This document shows positions 52,388 to 64,000 of a DNA stretch of 64,000 bases, piece after piece. Under the pieces are notes generated by a model. It did no database searches. It had not been told where the DNA came from and saw only the letters and a list, made by a program, of their open reading frames with translations. The position numbers were made by a program, and so were the translations under genes. Every line of letters starts with the position of its first letter. Position 1 is the first letter of the stretch. This DNA comes from Setaria digitata (lineage: Eukaryota; Nematoda; Chromadorea; Rhabditida; Setariidae), in assembly GCA_003640385.1 (NCBI GenBank), contig RCAB01000062.1:62001-126000 (forward strand). Direction: 5' to 3'.

Positions 52388-52576
52388 TAATGGTGTCTCG
52401 CAGAGGGATGATATAATAATCTCCTGGGTAGGGTAATGGCATCTCTCAGGGGTGTGGTGGTTTGTCGGATATTGGAGTAGTTGGGGTGACGGTATATCCT
52501 CAGAAGGATAGCATGGGGATGCCTCGTCGAGATATGGTATCCCTCGGAGGGATACGTGATGGTCCCTAGAGAGCGG
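52388..52576. repeat. Diverged 20-bp interspersed motif, at least four copies
   Basis: Related segments of the form ATGGTATCTCTCRGAGGG occur at 52388-52408, 52434-52454, 52532-52551 and 52556-52576, all in the same orientation, with a weaker copy near 52255. They look like a decayed tandem or satellite array. Confidence 0.5.
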
Positions 52577-52809
52577 TGGTCGATGTGCTGGGATAATTCT
52601 GCAAGTCTCATCTTTGGGCAGGTTGAAGGGACTAAAGGTGAGGGGTTTAGGCGGCAAGGTTACATTTACGGTGACGCACAATATCAGTCAAATTTATTCA
52701 TCAGTAATCCTCTCTCAGAAGGGGGAGAAAAAAGTGTAGAAGATCTCGGGAGACTTCCGAGGTGTCCAATGATTTTACAACAAAAAGATTTGTCCTTTAC
52801 ATATATTAC

Positions 52810-52977
52810 ATTTAAAACGAAAGGTTTGAAAAATCGAATTATTTAATCCATTTAAAAATTAACTTCAAATATATTGTATATTCATATATGTACGNTATTT
52901 AAAACGAAAGGTTTGAAAAATCGATTTAATCCATTTAAAAATTAACTTCAAATATATTGTATATTCATATATGTACG
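52810..52977. other. Assembly join: about 84-bp duplication around N at 52895
   Basis: Sequence 52810-52894 recurs at 52896-52977 with a 4-base difference (AATCGAATTATTTAATCC versus AATCGATTTAATCC). It has the same signature as the joins at 32095 and 32531. Confidence 0.85.
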
Positions 52978-54164
52978 GGAAGTTGGAATAGGGACAATTA
53001 ATATCAATTAATGTTTGCTTAACGGTTATATTCATTGTTACTAAATAGAACATGTCTCGGTCCATCAGTTGCGAATGGGACAGTTAATTGGGGCATTTTT
53101 CCGGTATTTGTCCCGCTTTCTCGCGGGAAACCAGGAGTTTGGAAAATAACATCAATGTTAATTGGTGGGAAAAAAAAAAAAAAGATTTGCTCATGAACTA
53201 GAATAGAAACTTGTCTTGTAATGACTTGATTTTATTGATGTAATGTGCAGTTTGATTCGCTTCTGGATTCATGCTATTAAGAATCATGAAATGACTATCT
53301 GAGAGATTCTCGATTCATAATCTTAGCGTTTCTAATTTCATACCACTAAGTTTTATGGTCTCGCACTACCATTGGAAATTCGGGAAGGTTTCTGGATTTA
53401 TAGTATAGAGTTTCCTGGTCCCAATATGATTTGTAATCGTGACATGAGCTAATTATTTGTTCTAAAAGTTAATTTTTTTCTCTTTTTTTAATTCCAAAAT
53501 ATATTTCCAAAAGAACAGCCAGAATGTGACGGGATTTGACGAATTTTTTCAAGTGAACAAAAATGTTGTTCATGGATAAAAAACAATTTCTTCTGTGCTC
53601 TCCATTGTTTTTATTTCCTGAACTTTTCTCTCATCTCGAAGGACATGATGACGAGAGTCAAAGCAGCTCTTTAGCGTTAAAAGGTGACGAAATGATTTAA
53701 TGAGAGGAGATCATCACTAAATTTCCTTGTTTTAAACGATCAAACTAAGTGGCCTAAAAGTTTCCTATGTTAATAATCTGTTATGATGATACTCTGTCCT
53801 AGAAATAGAGATGGTTTCTATGAGAAAGACGATTTAACTTGGAACAACATTTGCGCATGTTCAGGTTATAACTACATAATTGTCTTCTAATTAGTATCTG
53901 AATCCGAAATCAAGTGATCACATTCAGTATCTTTCACTTTAAATAAAATCAATCACTTTTTCAGTTACTTGCAAAAATTAATTAATGATTAAACGTATTG
54001 TCTAATTTATGAAATTTACTTAGGTAAGGTCAGAGTTTCGTCAAAAAGTTTGCTTGATCGCAGTGACGGATGCTCTGAGCTTTATTTTCAAGGATGAGGA
54101 TGAAAGTATTGGAAAAAAAAATTTTGTCAGATTATCTTATTACATTAGATATGTAATCTGTTCA

Positions 54165-54191
54165 TTACAATGATAACAGTTATCATTGTAA
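54165..54191. promoter_or_regulatory. Perfect 13-bp inverted repeat with paired GATA sites
   Basis: The arms TTACAATGATAAC and GTTATCATTGTAA flank a single A. Each arm carries a TGATAA GATA-factor core. Two more TTATCAG elements follow within 25 bp. There is no gene within 2 kb, so a regulatory role is speculation. Confidence 0.4.
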
Positions 54192-56055
54192 GGATGTTGT
54201 TATCAGTTATCAGTAATTTAAATGAAATTTTGGCAATAAAAAAGCAGGTGGCATTATTTTTTCCAGTATCGAATATATTACACGTAGAAATAAATGTATG
54301 TATATGGATTTGTTGTTTTATTGGTAGTAATAATAATATTATTAATTAGCAGTGAATAGTAGTAAGCGTTTCAGGCGAAACATATGTATTTTTTTAATAG
54401 AAAATATACTTTTTTTTTTTTAATATAAAATAATAATTAAGTAGTAGGAAATAATTCCCTTTTGGGTTTGCATTTCCCGCATCGCAACGAGTTAAACAGC
54501 AAATCTGATAATTGAAGTCATTGAACTTAATGACAGAAAATGTTAAAAATGAAATTGCAGTAAATAGAAATTAAATTGCGACACTAATTATTATGAAAAA
54601 GAATTAGCGATAAATTTTGGAAATCGATGAAACTTTTTTAATATTTTTGCTGAAAACATTGATGTAATCTAATTGTGTTTTGTATGAATTTAAAAAAAAA
54701 AAAAAAAAATACTTAAAAATGATGTAGGGAAAGAAACTAAAAGCCGATATCATACCGCTTGTTGATAAACAGAAATTGAAGAAAGGTTGATTTCCTGTGG
54801 TAATTCCAAATTGTTTCGAGAATTCATGGGAAATTTAGAATTCACTGAGACTATTTCTCTGAGGAACCAATTTATCACTAACAGACAAATTGTTTCCACA
54901 CAAACAGTCCGAAAATTGTGCGCAAATTCACATGCTAGTTATTTTGATCACTAACATTTGTCCAGTTATTGATAGCTCTTCTAACCTGGTCATTTGCGCA
55001 CCATTATTACATCACCCCCCAGGCTATACTACCTACGTCGAATATTTCATCTTTGCACGGTCCATTAATTCACAAATTCTCAAAACTTTCAATTGTTATT
55101 TCTCGTTTGTCCGATTACCGATGCATTTAAATGGTTTTTATAATTGCTATAATTACAATTGTATCACCAGCTTTATCACTTATCACTTATCACTTGACGC
55201 TGTTACCGATATTTTCCATCTGGAGAAAAGACTGAACTATTAGAGACTTTCCCCCAAGCCATTACCATTATTTGTTAGCTGTTACGTAACTTCACGTTAC
55301 GTCAGCAGCACCTGTACGACAGTTACACAGCATTTCAGCACTAATTGTTATCATTTAAGCAAGGATTATTTGTGACGCACTTTAGAGTCGTGCGTTTAAC
55401 AACTTATCAGTGATAAGCTGTTTGAGACTGTTACTTTAAACTTGGCAAAAGAGCAACTTCTGTTGGACAGAGCCAACAAACTGTTCCGTTTGCCTCGAAA
55501 GTAAAAGATCCAAGGATGAGTAACCACATGACTCATGGATTTGTGGCTCCAGAGAGCCGTTGCGTTGAAGTTTCACTGAGCTTTTTTAAGGCACATGTGG
55601 AAGTTGAGCATAGTGAAATGACCGAGGGCTACTTTACTGAGAGACTCAGACAGTTATATCATTCCTCTCGAAAATATCACCCCGGTGATAATGATAACAT
55701 TCATCAGCAAAACTGTTGCACTATTCTCCTTCATCTGTCACACAGTTAATGTCAACCAACTGACCACCACGACGAATTAAACAGTGGTGATCGTCATCTC
55801 AAACAGATTAATCAATTCCCACTTAACAGCAGCAATTTCATCACATCAATCCCGGAAGCCTTGCAATTCCATAAGGAACAGCAGAGCAGCGAACCGGAAA
55901 GTGTAGCTGAAATCGCATCCGGAAAACGGAACACAACAGTGTTGCGACGAATGATACCGAGATAATGTCTAGCAAGCAGGTTCCAATCATTTTTATACAC
56001 TTCCATTGCTGTGGTCAAAAGTGGGAGGTAAAGATTTGGAGGGAACGGTCACTGC

Positions 56056-56079
56056 GAGAGAGAGAGAGAGAGAGAGAGG
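56056..56079. repeat. (GA)n microsatellite
   Basis: About twelve GA units, followed by GGGAGAGG. Confidence 0.9.
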
Positions 56080-56719
56080 GAGAGGAAGTACGATTGGAGT
56101 GAATATTTAACTTCCGAGGATATTGCGAGAGGCCAGGAGTGTGGGAAGTGATGCACTGGAGGGTTTGTTTACCTGTGAAGGTATTCATTCGGAGATGAAG
56201 TGCTCGATCAATAGTAGGTATGACCTTTAACCTTCTCATAAGAATGTGGAAAAGTTCTGGGTTTCTGATCCAGTAGGTTATTTTCTCTTTCTTGCTCGAA
56301 CGAAAGTGCAAAAAGTAGAAATTGAGAAATGGGTAGAAATTAATTTGCAGTATTGAGATTTGTTGATTGATTCACTTACTGCTAATAAATCATTATGTTT
56401 TGCACGTTACTATTGAGAGAATTGTGATGGAAGAGTTATTTACCACTTTCATTTTCCTGATATTACAGGAAACATTTCGGTACTTCGATCCACTTTACAT
56501 GGATAAAGATTTGAAGTGAAAAAGCGAATGATCGGTTCTTCTAGGTTATCCTAGATAAGGTTGAAAAAAATGGAACGATTCAAGTTTTTGTCTTTGCTTC
56601 ACATATAGCCAAGCCAATCTTCTAGCATTCATAATTAAAATTATACTGACTTTAATGGGATTTACAAAATTACCTCAAAACCAGACAAATTTTGCAGCAC
56701 CTTCGATGCTCCGTTACAT

Positions 56720-57052
56720 ATGAAACCGGCACGAAGGTTAAGACGTAAGAAAATACGATTCTCGAGAAAGCGACGTGCAACGAGTCGTACTAGTAGCACC
56801 ACCCCTACTACGCGAATCCCGAAATCATACTCGGCTAAAATTTTTGGTGCTTTAAAATCGCTGGACCCGACACGAGTAACACAGGCGAGGCAATTAATGA
56901 ATCAATTTGTGAATGCTATGTTTCAACGTTCAGCTCAGGACGCGATTGACATAAATCACCTTGAACCTCCTGTATATTACTTATTTATCGTGCGCTTAAC
57001 ACACAACCAAACAATTGGTCGAGTTGCTGCCACCAATGAGCCACCATACTAA
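56720..57052 (+). CDS. Divergent H2B-like histone with Arg-rich tail
   Basis: A 110-residue intronless open frame starting at an ATG. Residues 1-38 are an Arg-, Ser- and Thr-rich basic tail (RLRRKKIRFSRKRRATSR). Residues about 39-78 match the H2B fold from helix 1 through helix 2: YSAKIFGALKSLDPTRVTQ then ARQLMNQFVNAMFQRSAQDA, against [21 protein letters not shown] and [15 protein letters not shown] in the H2B next door. The remainder (from INHLEPP) keeps only hints of helix 3 (IVRL against AVRL) and lacks the canonical C-terminal helix and the Lys used for H2B ubiquitination. It lies 1 kb from the true H2B gene. It could be a sperm- or germline-type variant, a rapidly evolving paralogue or a decaying copy. 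The frame is intact. Confidence 0.6.
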   Translation: MKPARRLRRKKIRFSRKRRATSRTSSTTPTTRIPKSYSAKIFGALKSLDPTRVTQARQLMNQFVNAMFQRSAQDAIDINHLEPPVYYLFIVRLTHNQTIGRVAATNEPPY

Positions 57053-58018
57053 TTGGCATTTTTATGCGTGATGTTATCCGGTTGTCAACAATTATCAGTC
57101 TGCGATCACTTTTTCTAGCACATAATTCATATCACTAGTTTTATTTTACCGTTGGATTCACATTATTTTACATCTTCCTAATCACTTTCCTTTAAACTCT
57201 TGCTAATATTATTGTTATATGTATACATTTCATTGTATGAGTTGTATTTCCTTACATATACTATACATCCATTCAGTAACCCAGTCAACTTGCTCTTTCA
57301 TCAGTTTATTCAAAATACCTCATCAGTCCAGTTCCTGTTTATTATATCATGAATGATTACTATGTTACCAATTAATAGCTGGTGAAACAGTGAAAAATTG
57401 CCATAAGTGAAGCATTGCCAATACACTTTTGCCTGTTGTTTCGTTTCCTTGCCATAATAAAGCTACGAAACTCAATAATTGTACTACCATATATATATAT
57501 ATATATATGTCACAAGTGTATACGACCTGCCGCTGAACTTATCACTTATCTCATTTCACGCAACTTTCTATGGTCAACTGTCTATTAATAGGTCATAATC
57601 GATCCACTGATGTAACTACGCTCTTAGACGGTCAAGGAACACGGCAACTAGGACAAACGGAATGTATGACCAGTACATGTGTGATCATGTGGATCCAAAA
57701 TTGCTGAATTATGTTCAGGTGAATTTTACTTAGTTATAAAAGAAACACGATGAAACACAAGAACATCACTGCGACAAGTCAAGCAGACAAGCAGGTAAGT
57801 AATTTTCAGAAGCGGTAGAGTGACTTGAAGAATTTTAGATGTTATCTATCTTATGCTGCGTAACAACAGGGAGCATTGACCACTCAAATAAAAGTTTAAA
57901 TTATATTACAGAAATAAGACTTTTCGGCACATCGAACAATTTTGCCTCTAATAACGATGACGAGATCACTTCCAGAAAACCTTAGACTAAACAGACATTG
58001 GACACCACATTCATACAA
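57053..58018. other. Intergenic between H2B-like and H2B genes
   Basis: No gene seen. Contains a (TA)n microsatellite at about 57490-57510. The two flanking genes converge here. I see no histone stem-loop near either end. Confidence 0.5.
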
Positions 58019-58622
<604 letters not shown>

Positions 58623-59410
58623 CGTTTCAACAAGGTTAAGCTACAAACTACGAGATCTGAAGAAAAACACTACAAACAATAAGTGACAAATCTAGTCCCT
58701 TTAAGCTCCACACATTCATCAACAGGTCCTTACATGAAAGAAAGGTTTACACAGTTCTTAGCATGAATATCTCCCAACTGTAACAAAATATGCAAATTAT
58801 TCTCCAACATTCCTTTCTTTCTCCCCTGCATTAACATACCCGTTCTTCCTATTAAATGAGCGATAAATAGAAGAAAAAGCACAACTACAGTGATACATCA
58901 CCACGCGCTAAATCGATTCCATTATCACACCACATCTCCCACACCACTGTACCGCGGTGTCTTGTCATCCTCCATTCCCACTGCTCTGCCAACAAATAAT
59001 CCATACAATGCACAACATTTCCTCTCCCTTTTATACCAGCCATCGAGCGTTCATTACTCCAAACCACGCCTACTCCATCATAGAGAGTGGGCGTGGCCTG
59101 CGTATTGTACGCTCGCTCATTGGTATATATAGGATGCTGTTGCAACTACACACTACGCATAGGCGGATGAGCTTTGGCACTGTAGACAGCGCTTGGCGTC
59201 TGGAAATACGTGAGTATTACGTGTTAGGGTATGCGTTGTCAGCAGGGTCACGTGTGTAAGTAGACTTTGTCAAGGAGAGGTTGGTGTGTTCGAATTAGGC
59301 CACGTGTTTCGGAAGAATGAATTGTGGGAACGGTTGTTAGTTGTGGTTGGTTCCTCGTTGGAGATGTATTGATTGTTGTTGTACTGAGGTTTCCCTTTTC
59401 CTTCAGGTAA
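58623..59410. promoter_or_regulatory. Bidirectional H2B/H2A promoter with dyad symmetry
   Basis: The divergent H2B and H2A genes share this 788-bp region. Around a centre at about 59080 the same elements occur in mirror order: TATA boxes at 59029-59035 (minus) and 59124-59131 (plus), TGGTATA at 59032-59038 and 59121-59127, CGCTCG at 59044-59049 and 59110-59115, and a GC-box-like CCACGCC at 59064-59070 with GGCGTGG at 59090-59096. On the H2A side a likely 5' leader intron runs from about 59209 (GTGAGTATT) to 59405 (CCTTTTCCTTCAG). Confidence 0.8.
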
Positions 59411-59791
<381 letters not shown>

Positions 59792-60131
59792 AAATTCGAA
59801 GTGCTTGTCTGCTTGATAATTATTTGCTATTGGCATAAGTTAACTTCGGTAGCATGTTGAGGTGGTATGTTGTGGGTATTTCGAACGTGATATACAACAG
59901 TGTGACAGTTGTGGGAATGATTAGATCCTGGATTATGTCAGTGGATTCCGATAGTATCCTTACTGAATCTACCTCATATCACATCCAGTCTCAACAAGCC
60001 TTCTCATATGCGAAGAGTTTCCAGCTTCTATTATCATTGTCTGTATATAGATGTTTGATTTGTAATAGCACGGAATTCTACCGCACAAATTTGATCTCTC
60101 GTATGTGTTTCATTGCTTTGATGTTTACACT

Positions 60132-60137
60132 AATAAA
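60132..60137 (+). terminator. Candidate H2A polyadenylation signal
   Basis: The first AATAAA on the plus strand after the H2A stop, about 340 bp downstream. It is relevant because no canonical histone stem-loop is seen. Confidence 0.35.
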
Positions 60138-60441
60138 ATATAATTAATTTGTATCGGAGTACAGCACATGGACAATTTCTTATAGAAAATTATAACAGAC
60201 TTGATAAAGAATTCTGGGCGAGGGTAGTTATGGAAAGGAACTTGAGAGGCGTTGGACAGGCTTCGAAGTTAGTGTTACGTGTGTCTACACGTCAGGTGAC
60301 GCGTGACGGTTCGGTTGGGTGCTGGCAATTAGCATTCAACGAGAAACATCACCGAGAGAGGGAAAATGCAAGTATCACCGCGGCGGTGCTCTGTGTCTGC
60401 CTCTATCGAATGCATCCCGGTGAGGTTGCTGCTAGCATTCA

Positions 60442-60448
60442 TATATAA
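60442..60448 (+). promoter_or_regulatory. H4 TATA box
   Basis: TATATAA about 78 bp upstream of the H4 ATG, leaving room for a short leader of roughly 50 nt. The H2A/H2B promoter's CGCTCG element is not present here. Confidence 0.55.
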
Positions 60449-60519
60449 ACTCTCAACGGCGCACATTCTGTCTGTATTGGCTGTGATCTCGCTGCTGTGT
60501 CGTTTGCGTTTGAACGTGA

Positions 60520-60837
<318 letters not shown>

Positions 60838-61957
60838 GGCGTAGGTGATAACGTCAGCGGTACGTGAAGGATGATATACACACACGCACAGTAAACTGAA
60901 TTTTGTATGAGGAGGAATGTGTCGGTCATTCGCTTGTATTCATTTATTTCTTCACGTTTTGTATAATTGCAAAAATTTCTTTGGCAGTTTAACTGTAATT
61001 AATTAGACTTGTGTTAAAGTAATTTTCAACTTTTGGATTTTAAGACCAGCTAAGGTTTTTCCGACAAATGTGAAATTTAGCAGTGATTGTGAAGCTTGGT
61101 GTGTCACAGAATCAGTTCCGTTCGTAGCTAACAAAGATAATTCGGTTTTTGAAAGTGAGAATACGATAAATGAGGAAGGAAGTGATGTTTCATTTATTTC
61201 CCACAAAAACGTTGAAATTACTGATCGGAGGATCGTTTTTGGGCTATAATACGGTTACGTAGCTGATCATTTTTGTGTTTGTTTTTTAGATGTTTTGCAA
61301 TGATCTCCAGATGAATTTTGATGCAGCATTTATTTTGTCGGAATTGAATGAATAAAATTTCATTATATGAGAGTTCCAGCATCGATATCTTCTGATCACA
61401 TATGTAAATCTATCCTGTAGATGGACAATCCCGAGGAATTGTAAGTAACCTATTATATCGGTTGTTTATCAGCATAACCAGCTACTGTTGTCATTTTTTG
61501 AAGTGTCTCAAATCTGTTCCTGGAGAATTATGCAGTGAAGGAAGGGATGAAATGTTCTCACTAAACTGATAAATAATAGTAACCTCGATGGATATCTGGT
61601 AACCCTAATATCTATTACTATCCATCATAGTATAGTTACCATCAATAAATGTGTACTGTGTACTAGAATGTGCAGATGTAGTGAGCACTGGGTTGATCTG
61701 TATCACAGTTGCAATGTTTGTGGCTAGCAATGCTAATGACACGCCACGTACGTGTGTTAGTATCAGTAAAAATGTATCAAACTTGTTTCAACTTCCAGAC
61801 TCGTTTTAAGTGTAAACTGCAGTTGTAGCAGTAAAAGGAAAATTGAATGTAATTTTGATATGCCAGAGCTATAGTCATCAGAGAGAATGAATTAATTCTC
61901 GACAACTAGGCTCATAAATAGAAAATTGTCAGTGACTTCAGCACTGGACGTGGAGTG

Positions 61958-61988
<31 letters not shown>

Positions 61989-64000
61989 AAGTGTGCAAGA
62001 AAAATTGGAGGTAATAAAATGGAAGCTGGAAATATTAGTTATTCATCAAAATTTCAACATCGAGATCGCGCATGCTGTTAATACTAGCTTGTGTACGTGT
62101 TCTCTCATTTTGGTATCATCGTGTACTGATTTGAAGTAATTTCAATTTCAAAAATCCCTAACACGTGACTAATGACGCTGTTACACCACGTCTATAACTT
62201 GTTTCAAGTTTAATAGTAGTCATGATTTTCTGGGTTCTTTGTTGTGAACCTCTTTGTTCCCACTCTTCTAAATTTTTAATAGCTTCTTCATTTACATTTA
62301 GTTTTCGTGATAAGAATTAGAGAAACATACTGGACAGTCAGTATGCTTAGCGTCAATTGATATTAACAAGTGAAGGAAACGGTAAGAAGTTAAAGGATGT
62401 TTTATTTTGCACTCCAAAATTGTCGATTGCAATATATCTGTTCTTGAATAATTCTAATGATATATTTTAGTGCTTTTGGATGAAAAAGATTTGTAAGTTG
62501 AAGCATTTACGAGTCAAAAATCATTTTGCAGATTACAAATATTAGCTTAATTATCATTTCAAATCTAACTGATTGTAAAAGGCGGAAAAGATAATAAGAT
62601 AGAGGGAACTGAGAAGTTTCGTTTATTGTGGTATCTAGCTAGAACTTCATTTGACTCAGGAAACTGAGGAAAGGAATCATCAGAGACTAAAATTCTTTTA
62701 GAGGCATCATTTTTATAATTTCAAAATATTTGATGGTTTATTTTCTTTCTCAGTAATAGCCTTAATAATGCAAATTGATCCAAAAGTAATTTGACTACTG
62801 CACGTCCTAAAGGTCATACGAGATTTGCTAGATCAAGTCATCGTCTAAAAAGCTAATTTGGATTTACTTAGCATTCATTGCAAGTAATACCGTAAAAACT
62901 GATTAAAATAAAAAACCTACTGGAACAAAATGACCAGATTCTTCCCATGCTATATTATGCTAATTCCTATTAATTCTTGTCCTAGTGCTATTTATTGTCC
63001 CAGTGTGCTATTTATGAATTCTAGCTAGTCTTGTCTCTACGATTGAATTGTTTTATTGTGAAAATAACTAGAGTAGGGGAAACTTTTCGTAATTAAAGTA
63101 GTTTTTTTTTTTTTTTTTTTTTTTTTTAATGCCGTCTTTTGCAATCGAAAAATTTATTGTGCTTGAGAGCTTTTTTTCCCGGATATTAAAATTAAAATCT
63201 ATGGATTTCATTCCAGTAAATGCATAATATTTATACTGTTGTTACGTACAAGAATTAAATAATCTCGAGGCTAAGCTTATTTACCGAAGCAAATAGAGTA
63301 CATCAGTGAGATCAATGGTTCTAATCAGTTTTACAAGACTGTTACGAATGCAAATTTGGAAATTGCTTGGTAGATGACTTCTGCTAGATAAGGCGTATAG
63401 ATTAGACGTGTTAATAATTCCTTTAAAAAATTCAAACTTTTCAAGACGTGATTTGTTAATTACACATTTTCTCAAATTTACGGAAAAAATGGCGATGATG
63501 TTGGAAGCCAAACATCCATGAATTCAAACAAACAAACTTGGCTAATAAATGTGGAGTGGAAGGTAAGCAATGAAATGTGGAAAGTTAAATAATTAGAAAT
63601 TGTGTGAAAATATGCAGAAAAGAAAACATATGAATTGCTGAAAGTTTTAGCAACTTTTGAATCAAGAAGTTTAATCTTCCTGGGAATATCAGGAAAACTG
63701 TGGCACGAAACTAATCAGCAAGAAAATTTCAATAGCAAATGTACTTATTGATGTACGATAGTTAATTAATTAAGCTCTATTCTCTTTCGAAAATTTGTAC
63801 CAGTTAAAACTTGAACTAGATCACTCTCGAATTTCGTAAACACACCAGTAATTAATTAGATGCATTCATGACTGAGATTTTTTTTTTTTTCTGCTTCTGG
63901 AATCTGTACGGCACGAATTCTGTTCATATGATGCTATCTTCTTTTTTCACAAGAAAATTAAAAATTTTGAATGGATTAATCAGATGGATAAGAGATCAAC
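60838..64000. other. Right edge, no supported gene
   Basis: AT-rich DNA with T runs at about 61970-61989 and 63103-63127. Open frames are short and unconnected. No H3 gene is present in this part. Confidence 0.5.

Larger units (their letters stand above)
51124..56719. other. Intergenic, microsatellite-rich on the left
   Basis: No supported gene in 5.6 kb. The part at 51477-52700 is relatively GC-rich, with several trinucleotide repeats and a diverged interspersed motif; it yields long open frames on both strands that look like repeat translations. An assembly join lies at 52895, a GATA-type palindrome at 54165 and a GA repeat at 56056. A 184-codon minus frame at 51477-52031 is Ser/Pro-rich; I cannot rule out that it is part of a disordered exon, but nothing supports it. 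Confidence 0.45.

Noticed and set aside
52120..52681. Two overlapping minus-strand frames of about 160 codons
   Set aside because: They overlap each other in different frames over a decayed repeat array; no domain.
55516..55749. 77-codon plus-strand frame starting MSNHMTHG
   Set aside because: No neighbouring exons, no domain, and the composition is like the surrounding noncoding DNA.
56720..57052. Calling the H2B-like gene a frameshifted pseudogene of normal H2B
   Set aside because: The other frames after the fold do not restore a canonical C-terminus, and the frame is intact from ATG to stop, so divergence fits better than a simple frameshift.

Overview
The window looks like a nematode nuclear scaffold. 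It is AT-rich, with many A/T homopolymers. Its genes have many short exons, whose introns start GTAAG or similar and end in TTTCAG-type acceptors. The histone H4 carries a Cys in its Tyr-Cys-Glu-His stretch, as I recall for C. elegans H4. Finer placement (a parasitic clade III or filarial-like nematode) is inference only. Four single Ns mark assembly joins. All splice models were built by hand from frames, splice signals and remembered family alignments; no transcript data or search was available.

Layout: 0.5-3.65 kb holds one or two plus-strand genes I do not recognise. 3.8-19.7 kb is a minus-strand block of three genes, read from high to low coordinate. First is a 12-exon nuclear protein that I tentatively call a Treslin/TICRR/Sld3-type replication initiation factor. 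Next is a Lys/Glu-rich protein. Last is PIG-O (GPI ethanolamine phosphate transferase 3), whose start lies 263 bp from the preceding stop, as in nematode operons. 27.0-29.2 kb (minus) encodes a CREB-regulated transcription coactivator (CRTC). 39.8-46.9 kb (plus) encodes an 18-exon p120 RasGAP (RASA1) orthologue with SH2-SH3-SH2-PH-C2-RasGAP order. 49.1-51.1 kb (minus) encodes a MADF-domain protein. 56.7-60.8 kb is a histone cluster: a divergent Arg-tailed H2B-like gene, an intron-containing H2B (minus) and H2A (plus) sharing a dyad-symmetric promoter, and H4. No H3 lies in the window.

The long gaps (19.7-27, 30-39.8, 51.1-56.7 and 60.8-64 kb) show no convincing genes. They hold low-complexity TTAT and purine tracts, a perfect 32-bp minisatellite with about 18.6 copies, microsatellites, AT palindromes and a 76-nt near-perfect hairpin at 38.84-38.91 kb.

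Most worth a second look: the RASA1 N-terminal SH2 has lost its phosphotyrosine-binding Arg while the second SH2 keeps it; the H2B-like protein has an Arg-rich tail; the H2B/H2A promoter has near-perfect dyad symmetry; the core histone genes lack visible 3' stem-loops; and the putative Treslin/Sld3 carries paired CDK-type sites.
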